Source: Polyangiaceae bacterium (GTDB taxonomy: Bacteria; Myxococcota_A; Polyangia; Polyangiales; Polyangiaceae). Taken from it: a DNA stretch of 64,000 bases. This document shows positions 17,975-25,930 of this stretch, piece by piece. The position numbers and the translations under genes are program-made. Location: NCBI GenBank assembly GCA_029261965.1, contig JAJDAH010000342.1, positions 1 to 64,000 of the forward strand. Reading direction: 5' to 3'. Numbering within the stretch: the first letter of the stretch is position 1; every line of letters begins with the position of its first letter. The notes under the pieces were generated by a model, which saw nothing but the letters and a program-made list of their open reading frames with translations, was not told the origin of the DNA and searched no databases.

Positions 17975-19237
17975 ATGTTCGGGGCAAATTCGAGAATTCC
18001 ATTCGGGCTGGGCGCCATCGGGTCCGCCTTGGGACTCTGGTTCGGCTGGGCCTCGACATCGGACTATGCCGCTCACCTCGATCGGCAGCTGCACGACTTG
18101 CATTGCAGCTATGTCCCCGGTGCGGCCGCCACGTCGGAAGCGGAAGCTTGCCGAGCTGCTCTCTACAGCCCCTATTCCGCGCTCTTGAAAGACCAATATT
18201 GGGGCGGCGTTCCAATATCGCTTTTTGCCGTCGGGGCGTTTGCGTTCATCCTCGGCTTCGCGCTCTACCTGGCGTTTGCCGGCGGCCGTGCGCCGAAGAA
18301 AGCCGTGGTCTTCTTCGGCCTCGTGGGGCTGACTCCGTTGCTCGTTTCGGGCGTGATGTTTTTCATCTCGCTCACCAAGCTCGGCACCTTTTGCAAGACG
18401 TGCGTGGGAATCTACGTCGGCTCGTTCGTGCTCGCCCTCGGCGCGCTGCTCGGGTTCATGACGCTCCGCGGCTCGGGCGCCACCGGACCGACCGGTACGA
18501 TCCCGGGCACACCCTATGATCCTCCGGCGGACGCACCACGCGGCCGACCAGCTATGAGCCTTCTGTTCCCTCTGGCCTGGCTCGCCGCCCTCGGGATCTG
18601 GACGGCCACTCCTGCCTACATCTACACGACGGCCATCCCCAATCATCGCGCCCATCTCGACAAGTGCGGCAAGCTCAACAAACCGAAGGACGAAAAGAAC
18701 TCACTTCTCAAAGTGGCGGCTTCGAGGGCGGTTCAGCCCGTCACCTTCTTCGAGGACCCCCTCTGCCCCACATGCAAGGCGTTTCACGACCGCCTCGTCG
18801 GTGAAGGGATCTTCCCGAAGCTCGACGTCACTCTGGTGATGTTTCCGCTGGACTCGGAATGCAACTGGATGCTCGACCACTCGATGCACCCCGGAGCGTG
18901 CACCGTCGCCAAGGCCGTGCTTTGCGGAGACACTCGCGCGCTGTCGGTGCTCGAGTGGTCTTTCGAAAATCAGGAAGAGCTGACCGCGGCCGGAAAGGCG
19001 GGTAAGAGCTCGCTCGTCGCCGCGATCGAGCGCCGTTGGGGCGCCGACATGGTCGCCTGCATCGACAAGAAGGAAACCGAGGTCCGGCTCAACAACCACC
19101 TTCACTACGCGACGGACAATGCGATTCCCGTCTCCACACCGCAGATGTTCATCGGAACGCAAAGAGTTTGCGAAGAAGACACCGACATAGGATTGGTCTA
19201 CACGATTGCCCAACTCGCGCCGCAGGTGATGAAATGA
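17975..19237 (+). CDS. VKOR-DsbA fusion, envelope disulfide/quinone oxidoreductase
   Basis: The 420-residue protein begins with a vitamin K epoxide reductase domain: loop cysteines C44 and C59, five hydrophobic segments and the membrane active site FCKTC (C140/C143). After a further membrane helix comes a DsbA/thioredoxin-like domain with FFEDPLCPTCKAFHDR (C264/C267). VKOR homologues in bacteria reoxidise a periplasmic Trx-like partner and pass electrons to quinone; here the partner is fused. I took ATG 17975 because a GAGG lies eight or nine bases upstream and homology begins there; the frame stays open to a TTG at 17921. It leads an operon with the OmpA-like and TlpA-like genes. Confidence 0.85.
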   Translation: MFGANSRIPFGLGAIGSALGLWFGWASTSDYAAHLDRQLHDLHCSYVPGAAATSEAEACRAALYSPYSALLKDQYWGGVPISLFAVGAFAFILGFALYLAFAGGRAPKKAVVFFGLVGLTPLLVSGVMFFISLTKLGTFCKTCVGIYVGSFVLALGALLGFMTLRGSGATGPTGTIPGTPYDPPADAPRGRPAMSLLFPLAWLAALGIWTATPAYIYTTAIPNHRAHLDKCGKLNKPKDEKNSLLKVAASRAVQPVTFFEDPLCPTCKAFHDRLVGEGIFPKLDVTLVMFPLDSECNWMLDHSMHPGACTVAKAVLCGDTRALSVLEWSFENQEELTAAGKAGKSSLVAAIERRWGADMVACIDKKETEVRLNNHLHYATDNAIPVSTPQMFIGTQRVCEEDTDIGLVYTIAQLAPQVMK

Positions 19238-19250
19238 TGGAGATTCGAAG

Positions 19251-19955
19251 ATGAGTGCTTCACGAATGGTTCCCGCCATCGTCGGTGTGCTCGTCGCCGC
19301 GGGGCTTTTGACCACGGTGACCCTGGGTGTGCGGAGCGCGCTGGCGAGCGCCGAGCGTCGTCTGAAGGACCCCAACGCCGCGAAACCCAAGGTCGCGGTC
19401 GCGGATCATGCCGAGGAAAAGTACTGCACCCCTCGGTTCAAACAGGTTCTCGAAAGGGTCCTGCACTCCTGCGGGCTCCTCGAGGCAAACTCACGGCGGG
19501 GCTGTAAACCCGCGGACGTCAAGAGCTTCGCGTCGATCAACGACGACGACTTCAACGAATTGTTCCTCCCGCTCAAGCATCGCGGCGCTGTGCTGAAGTT
19601 CGAGACCGGTAAACACGAGCTCGACGAGAGCGCCAAGAAGCTGCTCGCTGAAAGGTGGGACGCTCGACGCGGCGCTCGATACTTCTTCGTGGTCGGTCGC
19701 GCATCCTCCGTAGGAGACACCGCCAAGAACCGGGCGCTCTCTCATCGTCGAGCCAATTCGGTCCAGTTCTTCATCAAGGAGAATCGCAAGGAGCCCGACT
19801 TGGAAAAGAAGATCGGTCTCTTGTGGCTCGGGGAAGAGTTTGCTCAACTACCGAAAGAGTTTTGCGAATGGCCCAACTCGTCGCCGAGCGAAAAGTGCAA
19901 TCAAGACTCGATCAACCGAAGCGCCTTCGTCTCTTGGGTGGACTGCCGCCTTTGA
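19251..19955 (+). CDS. OmpA-like C-terminal domain protein, membrane-anchored
   Basis: A 234-residue protein with an N-terminal membrane segment (MVPAIVGVLVAAGLLTTVTLG) and a C-terminal region resembling the OmpA/MotB peptidoglycan-binding fold: LKFETGKHELDESAKKLL, FFVVGRASSVGDTAKNRALS and HRRANSVQFFI match the F-x-x-g-x-x-x-L...GxxS...N...LSxxRAxxV pattern. It also has cysteine pairs (YCTPRF, HSCGLL, GCKPAD, FCEWP, KCNQD, VDCRL) that could be disulfides, fitting its place in a redox operon. It starts 13 bases after the VKOR gene and its stop overlaps the next start. Confidence 0.72.
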   Translation: MSASRMVPAIVGVLVAAGLLTTVTLGVRSALASAERRLKDPNAAKPKVAVADHAEEKYCTPRFKQVLERVLHSCGLLEANSRRGCKPADVKSFASINDDDFNELFLPLKHRGAVLKFETGKHELDESAKKLLAERWDARRGARYFFVVGRASSVGDTAKNRALSHRRANSVQFFIKENRKEPDLEKKIGLLWLGEEFAQLPKEFCEWPNSSPSEKCNQDSINRSAFVSWVDCRL

Positions 19956-20671
19956 AGAGTAAAAAAGCCCGAGCCCCACGCGCTGCGGGTTTGCTCGCGC
20001 TTCCGTTCGTCGTCGCAGGGTTTTTCACCGCATGCGACGAAAAAGTGACCGAGCCGAGTGCTCCGCCGAAGAGTCGAAGCCAGAGCGTCGCCGCAAAACC
20101 CGGTAGCTCTACGAATCCGGCGACGACACCTGCTGCCCCGAGCGCAAAACCCGCCGCGAGCGCACCCGCTGGCCCTCGTGAGCTGTGCGAGGATCAGCTC
20201 GAAAGACCCGGGAAGAAGATGCCCGAGGAAAAAATTTCGGCCGCGAGTGCGCCGGGCGTCGGGCAGCCCCCCAACGAGCTCGTGACCGGCAAGCAGCAGT
20301 GGACGTGGCTCAACTTCTGGGCGGCCTGGTGCGTGCCCTGCAAGATCGAAATGCCGCTCCTACAGAAGTGGGAACGCGACCTCCGCAAGGCGAAAAACCC
20401 GTTTCGGCTGACGTTCATGTCGCTCGATGACGACGAGCGGCAGCTGAAAGCCTTTCTCTCCTCGCAGCCTGCCGGCGGAGTCCGCGCTAGCTATTGGCTA
20501 CGCGAAGGGGAGCAGCGAGTGAAGTTCCTCGAGGGTCTCGGCGTCGACACGGATCCCGAGTTGCCCTTCCACGTTCTCATCGACCCCAAGGGCGACATTC
20601 GTTGTGTCATCCAAGGCGCAGTGGAAGACGACGACTTTGCTCAAGTCGCGGCGCTGATCAGCGGAGAGTAG
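19952..20671 (+). CDS. TlpA-like thioredoxin lipoprotein
   Basis: The predicted 239-residue product has a signal ending GFFTAC (lipobox), a Pro/Ala/Ser linker and a thioredoxin-fold domain with the active site WAAWCVPCKIEMP, as in TlpA/ResA-type thiol-reductases or oxidases acting in the periplasm. I chose the TTG at 19952, which overlaps the preceding stop (TTGA) and places the signal peptide directly at the N terminus; the same frame is open further upstream but overlaps the OmpA-like gene. Third gene of the envelope redox operon. Confidence 0.82.
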   Translation: MKSKKARAPRAAGLLALPFVVAGFFTACDEKVTEPSAPPKSRSQSVAAKPGSSTNPATTPAAPSAKPAASAPAGPRELCEDQLERPGKKMPEEKISAASAPGVGQPPNELVTGKQQWTWLNFWAAWCVPCKIEMPLLQKWERDLRKAKNPFRLTFMSLDDDERQLKAFLSSQPAGGVRASYWLREGEQRVKFLEGLGVDTDPELPFHVLIDPKGDIRCVIQGAVEDDDFAQVAALISGE

Positions 20672-20681
20672 CCGCGGCGGG

Positions 20682-21002
20682 TCAGCCGGTTCGGCGAATG
20701 ATGTGGTAGCCGAAGTCCGTTTCGACGACGCCGCTCGTGTCACCGACGTTCATGCCATACGTGGCGTCCTCGAATGGACCGACCATTTGACCCTTGCCGA
20801 AGGGCCCGAGATCGCCGCCACTCTTGCCTGAGGGACAGTCCGAGTGCTGACCGGCCAACTCGGCGAAGTCCGCGCCACCGTCGATCTGACTCTTGAGATC
20901 GGCGATCTGCTTTTGAGCCTCCTCCTTGCTCCGAGTCGCCGTCGAGCGCGAGGACCCCTTGTACATGAGCAGAATGTGCGATGCGCGAACCTGATCAGCC
21001 AT
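20682..21002 (-). CDS. PpiC-type peptidyl-prolyl isomerase (parvulin)
   Basis: The 106 residues are one parvulin domain: VRASHILLMYKG at the N terminus, FAELAGQHSDCPSGKSGGDLG, FGKGQMVGPFEDA, and the terminal FGYHIIRRTG. The conserved His residues of SHILL and YHII are in place. There is no signal peptide, so it is a cytoplasmic, single-domain parvulin like PpiC. It converges with the TlpA-like gene (gap 10). ATG start at 21002. Confidence 0.92.
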   Translation of the reverse strand: MADQVRASHILLMYKGSSRSTATRSKEEAQKQIADLKSQIDGGADFAELAGQHSDCPSGKSGGDLGPFGKGQMVGPFEDATYGMNVGDTSGVVETDFGYHIIRRTG

Positions 21003-21091
21003 GCGCGAAGCCTCTCATCGGGCCGCGCGCGATGTCAACCGAGACACGGGGTGGTTGCGCGGGTGATAGTCTGACCGCGACGAGCGGACCG

Positions 21092-21868
21092 ATGGCGGAA
21101 AACGAAATCCTCGACCTCACCGACCTCGTGCTGCGTGCCAAGAGCGGAACTCGCAGCGACGTCAGGGCACTCGCCGACGCACTCGACCTCGGCGAGCTGC
21201 ACGTGCCACTGGCCAAGTCGATCGAGGGCGCGCCGATCGGAAACCGAATCGAATTCCCGGACGAGCTGTCTCTCACGCCGCACCTCCTGGCCGAAGACGA
21301 AGGCGGGCTCTACTGCGCGTTGTTCACCAACCCCGAGATCCTCGGAACCCTCGAGGACCGGCTCGGTTGGCAGACCGACGACTCCACGCTCGAGTACTGC
21401 ACGCTTCCAGCTCGGGTGGCGATCGACATGGCACTGCAAGTCATCAACGAAGTCGAAGTCGTCGGCCTCGTGTTCAACGCTCTCGACGACACCGAACTCG
21501 TACTCGACCGCCGGGAGCTCGCCGCGCTGGCGCAAGGCGCACCCATTCCTCTCGTCGGATACGTGCAACACATCCCCGGCGACGATGAAGAAGGCACTCT
21601 CATCGCCGAGCCCGAGGGCCCCCCTCCACCAGAGCTCGTCACCGCGCTCGAACGCATCGTCGCCGAAATCGCCGAAGTCAGCAGCTACAAGCTCGCCACG
21701 ACGTTCCACCCCGAGCGCGATGTCGAGCCCCACCTGACCCTGAGGCTGCGCACCTTGGGCGATTCGATCAACCACGCAGCGCTCGCCAGCCGAATAACGG
21801 CGGAGCTGGAGGGAAAGCTGCCTCCCCCGGGCTACGTCGACATCGTCTTCGAGGCGGAGGCGAACTGA
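21092..21868 (+). CDS. SseB-like protein
   Basis: A 258-residue cytoplasmic protein. The first ~130 residues resemble the SseB N-terminal domain (RVPLAKSIEG-like ELHVPLAKSIEG, LTPHLLAEDEGGLYCALFTNP, GVALDMALQVIN-like segment AIDMALQVINEVEVVGLVFN), and the last ~90 the SseB C-terminal domain with HLTLRLRTLGD. SseB proteins are of uncertain function; a link to serine sensitivity in E. coli and to type III effector adaptors is known for relatives. I took the ATG at 21092 rather than the longer open frame upstream, which overlaps the parvulin promoter. Confidence 0.7.
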   Translation: MAENEILDLTDLVLRAKSGTRSDVRALADALDLGELHVPLAKSIEGAPIGNRIEFPDELSLTPHLLAEDEGGLYCALFTNPEILGTLEDRLGWQTDDSTLEYCTLPARVAIDMALQVINEVEVVGLVFNALDDTELVLDRRELAALAQGAPIPLVGYVQHIPGDDEEGTLIAEPEGPPPPELVTALERIVAEIAEVSSYKLATTFHPERDVEPHLTLRLRTLGDSINHAALASRITAELEGKLPPPGYVDIVFEAEAN

Positions 21869-21915
21869 GCACCAGTCGTCCCCCTCGCTCCGACTTTCTG
21901 GTAGAAAACGGGGTC

Positions 21916-22758
21916 GTGGAAAGTGGGCGTCCCGATCTCGTCGAGCGCGGTAAGAAGAAGCTCTCGCGATTAGAGCAGCTTCAGATCCGCGCCATACGAA
22001 AGAGCTTCGATTCTCTCCCGGTCGATCGGGCAATTCGGTGGTGCCAGCGCATGTTGGGCGCTCGGTGGATCACCTTGGTGACGAGCAACCTTCGCGAGGT
22101 TCACGGGCTCGAACGGCTCCCCCCACTGGACCCCAAGAACAGCTACCTGTGCGTCTCGAACCACCGGAGCTTCTTCGACCTGTACGTCACTACCGGGCAC
22201 ATGGTCGCCGCCGGCATGCTCGACAGGCACCGGATCCTCTTTCCGGTGCGCTCGGAGTTCTTTTACGACACCCCGCTCGGCTTTTTCGTCAATGGAACGA
22301 TGAGCTTTTTCGCCATGTATCCACCGATTTTTCGCGAAAGAAGTCGGATGACGCTCAACGTGCTCAGCCTGGACGAGCTCGCCTGGATGCTGAAAAAAGG
22401 CGGAATGTGGGCCGGAATCCACCCGGAAGGGACCCGCAACAAGGGAGACGATCCCTACGGCTTCCTCCCCGCCCAAAGCGGGGTTGGACGAGTGATCCAC
22501 CGGTCCAGGACGCCCGTAGTACCTGTGTTCACCAATGGACTACTGCAAGAAAACCTCCCGCACCAGATCCGTAGCAACTGGGACGGCACCGGTCGGAGAG
22601 TGATCATCGTGTTCGGCAAACCCATCGATTTCGGCGACCTTCTCGACCGGCCTGGTTCACCGCGTGTGTACAAGGCCATCGCGGACAAGACGCTCGAGGT
22701 GATCGCGGAGCTCGGCGCAGAGGAACGCTCAATTCGAGAGAGACAGCAAGGCCGCTGA
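21916..22758 (+). CDS. PlsC-type 1-acylglycerol-3-phosphate acyltransferase
   Basis: The 280-residue protein contains the four acyltransferase blocks: SNHRSFFDLYV (HX4D catalytic motif), the FPVRSEFFYD region, GIHPEGTRNKGDD (EGTR, phosphate binding) and VVPVFTNG. It would esterify the sn-2 position of lysophosphatidic acid or a related lipid at the inner membrane. It lacks strong membrane helices apart from a hydrophobic patch after the HX4D. The start is a GTG at 21916. The cupin gene follows after 12 bases. Confidence 0.85.
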   Translation: MESGRPDLVERGKKKLSRLEQLQIRAIRKSFDSLPVDRAIRWCQRMLGARWITLVTSNLREVHGLERLPPLDPKNSYLCVSNHRSFFDLYVTTGHMVAAGMLDRHRILFPVRSEFFYDTPLGFFVNGTMSFFAMYPPIFRERSRMTLNVLSLDELAWMLKKGGMWAGIHPEGTRNKGDDPYGFLPAQSGVGRVIHRSRTPVVPVFTNGLLQENLPHQIRSNWDGTGRRVIIVFGKPIDFGDLLDRPGSPRVYKAIADKTLEVIAELGAEERSIRERQQGR

Positions 22759-22770
22759 GCTGGCTCGAGC

Positions 22771-23367
22771 ATGAACCACGACAAGAAACTCCTCCCCGGC
22801 TTCGTTCAAGAAGCGCTCGGCGACGACTCGCTCGATGCGAGCGGCGAGCTCGAGATTGCCGAAGGCCTCGCGGTGCTTGGCGCCGGACTACCGCCGTTGT
22901 CCCCGCCGAGCGGGAGCCGCGCACGCTTGGTCGCCGAAGCGTCGACCAGACCCACGAGCTACCTTCCCTTCGTTCCAGAGATCGCGCGAATCATGGATCT
23001 CGCGCCGGATGACATCGAACGAGTGCTGGCGAAGTTCGACGACGGCGACGCTTGGATCGACGCGTTTCCTCGAATCCGCGTCTTGCGTCTCGAGGGTGGA
23101 GCGCGTCTCGCGGGCGGCGAGTGCGCCATCGTGTGGCTGGACCCGGGCGCGGAGTTTCCAGAGCACCGGCACGTGGGGTCCGAGGTAGCGATCTGCCTCG
23201 AAGGCGAGTTCCACGACACCCGGGGCTACTCCTACGGTCGCGGCGACATCGCGGCGCTCGATCCGGGGTCGGAACACGGGTTCTCGGTCGACGACACGGG
23301 CGTGTGCGTAGTCGCCGTAGCCGTTTCGGCCGGCGGAATCGAAGTGCTCACGCCTTCAGCCCAGTAG
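22771..23367 (+). CDS. Cupin-domain protein, ChrR-like
   Basis: The 198-residue protein has a ChrR-type anti-sigma-like cupin in its C-terminal half: GAEFPEHRHVGSEVAICLEGEF (metal-ligand His and Glu) and GDIAALDPGSEHGF. The N-terminal helical part contains no HxxxCxxC zinc motif, so it is unlikely to be a full ChrR anti-sigma factor. A metal-binding sensor or enzyme subunit is plausible. Its 3' end overlaps the end of the convergent kinase gene by 20 bases. Confidence 0.7.
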   Translation: MNHDKKLLPGFVQEALGDDSLDASGELEIAEGLAVLGAGLPPLSPPSGSRARLVAEASTRPTSYLPFVPEIARIMDLAPDDIERVLAKFDDGDAWIDAFPRIRVLRLEGGARLAGGECAIVWLDPGAEFPEHRHVGSEVAICLEGEFHDTRGYSYGRGDIAALDPGSEHGFSVDDTGVCVVAVAVSAGGIEVLTPSAQ

Positions 23368-24217
23368 CCAGCGCGTCGTTCATTTCCTTGGCCGTTTGCC
23401 ACCGGCTTCTGGCATCGCGCTGCAGCGCACCGTCGACGACGCCGACCAGCCACTCGGGCAGATCTTCGCGCCGGGTTCGAATCGACGGTGGCTTCGACGA
23501 GACGACGCGCGCAAGCACGATGTACGGTGATTCCCCGTCGATCGGCAGCGTGCCCGTGAGCATCTCGAACAGCATGACGCCGACGGACCAGATGTCGGAA
23601 CGTGCATCGACGTCGTGCCCGAGAGCTTGTTCGGGACTCATGTAGTGCGGCGTGCCGACCGTGAGACCCGTCTCCGTGATGTCGCCGTCCGATTCCCTCG
23701 AGTTCGACTCGGACTTGACGATACCAAAGTCGACGAGCTTGATTTTCACGTCACCGTACTGGCCGAAGAACATCAAGACGTTCTCGGGCTTGATGTCGCG
23801 GTGCACCAGTCCCTGCGAATGCACGACGTCCAGCGCCTCGAGAAGTTGAGTGCTCACGTCGAAGATCATCGGCAGCGTGACCTCGCTACGATCCATCACC
23901 TCCTGCAGATTCTCGCCGTGGAGAAACTCCTGAACCAGATACGGCCGCCCGTCGTCGTGCCGACCTGCGTCGAGAAAAGCGACGATGCCCGGATGTTTGA
24001 TCGTCGCCGCGGTGCGAGCTTCCTTGAGGAACCGAGCAACGTGCTCGTCCGAAAGCAACAGCTCGCCGTGCAGGAGCTTGACGGCGACCCGATCCCGGGT
24101 GACGCCGTCGCGGCCCTCGTACACCGCGCCGGACGCGCCCGAGCCCAGCAGTCGAACGAGCTGGTACTTGCCGCCGACCATCGTTCCGACATCGGCTTCC
24201 GGATCGAGCTGGGACAC
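23348..24217 (-). CDS. Soluble Ser/Thr protein kinase
   Basis: A 289-residue stand-alone kinase domain without a membrane helix. Motifs: glycine loop LGSGASGAVYEG, VAVKLL lysine, HRDIKPEN, DFGIVK, GTPHYMSPEQ and the DVDARSDIWSVGVMLFEML region. All catalytic residues are present, so it should be active in the cytoplasm. Start is a GTG at 24217. No neighbouring phosphoprotein can be named from sequence alone. Confidence 0.92.
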   Translation of the reverse strand: MSQLDPEADVGTMVGGKYQLVRLLGSGASGAVYEGRDGVTRDRVAVKLLHGELLLSDEHVARFLKEARTAATIKHPGIVAFLDAGRHDDGRPYLVQEFLHGENLQEVMDRSEVTLPMIFDVSTQLLEALDVVHSQGLVHRDIKPENVLMFFGQYGDVKIKLVDFGIVKSESNSRESDGDITETGLTVGTPHYMSPEQALGHDVDARSDIWSVGVMLFEMLTGTLPIDGESPYIVLARVVSSKPPSIRTRREDLPEWLVGVVDGALQRDARSRWQTAKEMNDALATGLKA

Positions 24218-24345
24218 TTGGGCTTGGATCCCGGAGAAAACTCGGGGTTCCAGGTTAACTCAATCGGGCCGCCCCACGAACGACGCGCCTTCCGAGGCGC
24301 AGCTAACTACTTGAAATGACGGCTAGATGGGGCGTCCCAAAGCTC

Positions 24346-24771
24346 TCACTCGTCCCAGAACATCGGATCGCGAGCCTGGAGAAACGAACGGATGACGTCG
24401 CAACTGTTGCCGAGGAGGTTGAGGAACCGAATGCCCATGCCCGGTGGAGCGTCGCTCGATTCGGAGTACTCGCGCACCCAGCGCACTTCACCGGTGCCTC
24501 GAATCGGCTCGTCGAAGCCAGGAACGCGGATGGTGAAGTCGATCGTCGCACCCCTTGGTTTGACGATGTGCGTCGCGATGAAGAGCCCACCCGCGGACAG
24601 ATTCTCGAGGAATCCTGCGTAGAAGTTGTGCTCACTCTGAAGCGTGACTTCGAGGTCGACCTCGCACCGCGGCGTCTTTCGCTGCTGGGCTCGTTCGGGA
24701 CCCGGTTCGCCTTCAGGCACAGTGAAGCGGGCCTCCCCGCGGAGTGTCGACGTTGCTTCGATGTCAGTCAT
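24346..24771 (-). CDS. PilZ domain protein (myxobacterial paralogue family)
   Basis: A 141-residue protein with a PilZ-like domain: RKTPR (RxxxR), LEVTLQSEHNFYAGFLENLSAGGLFIAT (NxSxxG), and GEVRWVREY followed by GMGIRFLNL. The layout matches the PilZ-type paralogous domain that is expanded in Myxococcus. It probably binds c-di-GMP, although binding cannot be read from sequence alone. Its start overlaps the matrixin stop by eight bases (ATGACTGA), implying translational coupling. Confidence 0.8.
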   Translation of the reverse strand: MTDIEATSTLRGEARFTVPEGEPGPERAQQRKTPRCEVDLEVTLQSEHNFYAGFLENLSAGGLFIATHIVKPRGATIDFTIRVPGFDEPIRGTGEVRWVREYSESSDAPPGMGIRFLNLLGNSCDVIRSFLQARDPMFWDE

Positions 24772-25930
24772 GGCTGGTCTCCTGGCTTTCCGGCCCAGTC
24801 CGAAAACGGATGGCTAAAGGCACAACAGGTCCCGCCACACGCACACCCACTGGAATCGAAACTCGCTCACCAATCTCCGGAACGGACGTCGCTGCGACGA
24901 CTTGAGCCAATTTTCCGTCGGACCCGCCGTAGACCGAGATGCGCCGCAAGGCCGCGGAGTTGTCACCATCACCGGACGGCTCGATGTCGAGGTCGGTAAC
25001 CAAAAGCGGACCCTCCCATCGGACCTTGGAGCCGACGACGGTCGCCTCGGACCACCCGACCGCGAGTGGCTCGACGGAGTGGGTGTCGTACACGTCGCTG
25101 GCTGGAACGCCCACCGACGCGCCCGCAGGCAGCGACGCGACCACGGCGCCGCCAAGCACGGCAACCGCGGCCCAACGACTACGCTGCACCCGCCGTCGCG
25201 CGCACAGTCCGAGCGCGCCCAGCCCAAAAAATGCCAGCAACCAGGTGGGGCCCGATGCGCCCGGAGCAACCGAGCATTGGTACTCGACGGCGGTGGCCGC
25301 ATCGGGCGCGGTGGGCGCGCCGGGTAGGGTCCCGTACCTCTCGATGATCGCCCCGCGGTCGACTTCGGCAAGCGTGCGCTTCTTCTGCTCGCGCGGTCCG
25401 GAAGACACGAACATCGTCGCCCCGGCGTGATCGAAATTTTCGTCGAGCCCGAGCGCGTGACCGACTTCGTGCGTGAGCGTGTTCTGGAGATCGAAAACAG
25501 CTTTGCCAGTCTGCGTCGCGTCGCCGAAGCGGTAAACGCCGTTCAGGACGATGTCCGCGTCCAAGAGCCTTCCGGAGGGAACCTCGGTGGTGGACACGGT
25601 GACCGCCAGGGCGCCGAGCGCGAGCGGATGGCCGTCGGGAAAATAACTCACCGTGTTCTGGTTGGGCCCCCCTCGCTCATAGCCGATCGCGAGTGGCAAT
25701 CCGCGAGCCACCATCATGGTCGGGAGCCGTGCGTTGCTCGCCTGCCAAGCGCTGACGGATGCCACCACGGCATCGAACGCGTTGGGCCCTAGCGCGTCGA
25801 TCGAGCCGTCAACGACGAACTGTACCGACTCGGCGGTCCAGCGCTTCTCCGCACTCGCGGTGGAAGGGTCAGCCCAACCCAGGGTGACGAGCGCGGCGGC
25901 GCTCACGGCAGACAGCTTCCCGAACCTCAT
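24764..25930 (-). CDS. Matrixin-like metalloprotease with internal membrane hairpin
   Basis: The 388-residue protein has a signal peptide, then an M10/matrixin-type zinc protease domain with HEVGHALGLDENFDHAG (HExxHxxGxxH-like; third ligand H) near residue 155, and the Met-turn equivalent TMFVSSG. After a Cys-containing linker comes a MYXO-CTERM-like segment (WLLAFFGLGALGLCARRR), but instead of ending, the protein continues through a second hydrophobic segment (WAAVAVLGGAVVASLPAGAS) into a ~130-residue extracytoplasmic beta-type domain. The gene overlaps the NuoM-like gene by 62 bases and the PilZ gene by 8. Secreted or surface-bound protease. Confidence 0.8.
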   Translation of the reverse strand: MRFGKLSAVSAAALVTLGWADPSTASAEKRWTAESVQFVVDGSIDALGPNAFDAVVASVSAWQASNARLPTMMVARGLPLAIGYERGGPNQNTVSYFPDGHPLALGALAVTVSTTEVPSGRLLDADIVLNGVYRFGDATQTGKAVFDLQNTLTHEVGHALGLDENFDHAGATMFVSSGPREQKKRTLAEVDRGAIIERYGTLPGAPTAPDAATAVEYQCSVAPGASGPTWLLAFFGLGALGLCARRRVQRSRWAAVAVLGGAVVASLPAGASVGVPASDVYDTHSVEPLAVGWSEATVVGSKVRWEGPLLVTDLDIEPSGDGDNSAALRRISVYGGSDGKLAQVVAATSVPEIGERVSIPVGVRVAGPVVPLAIRFRTGPESQETSHD

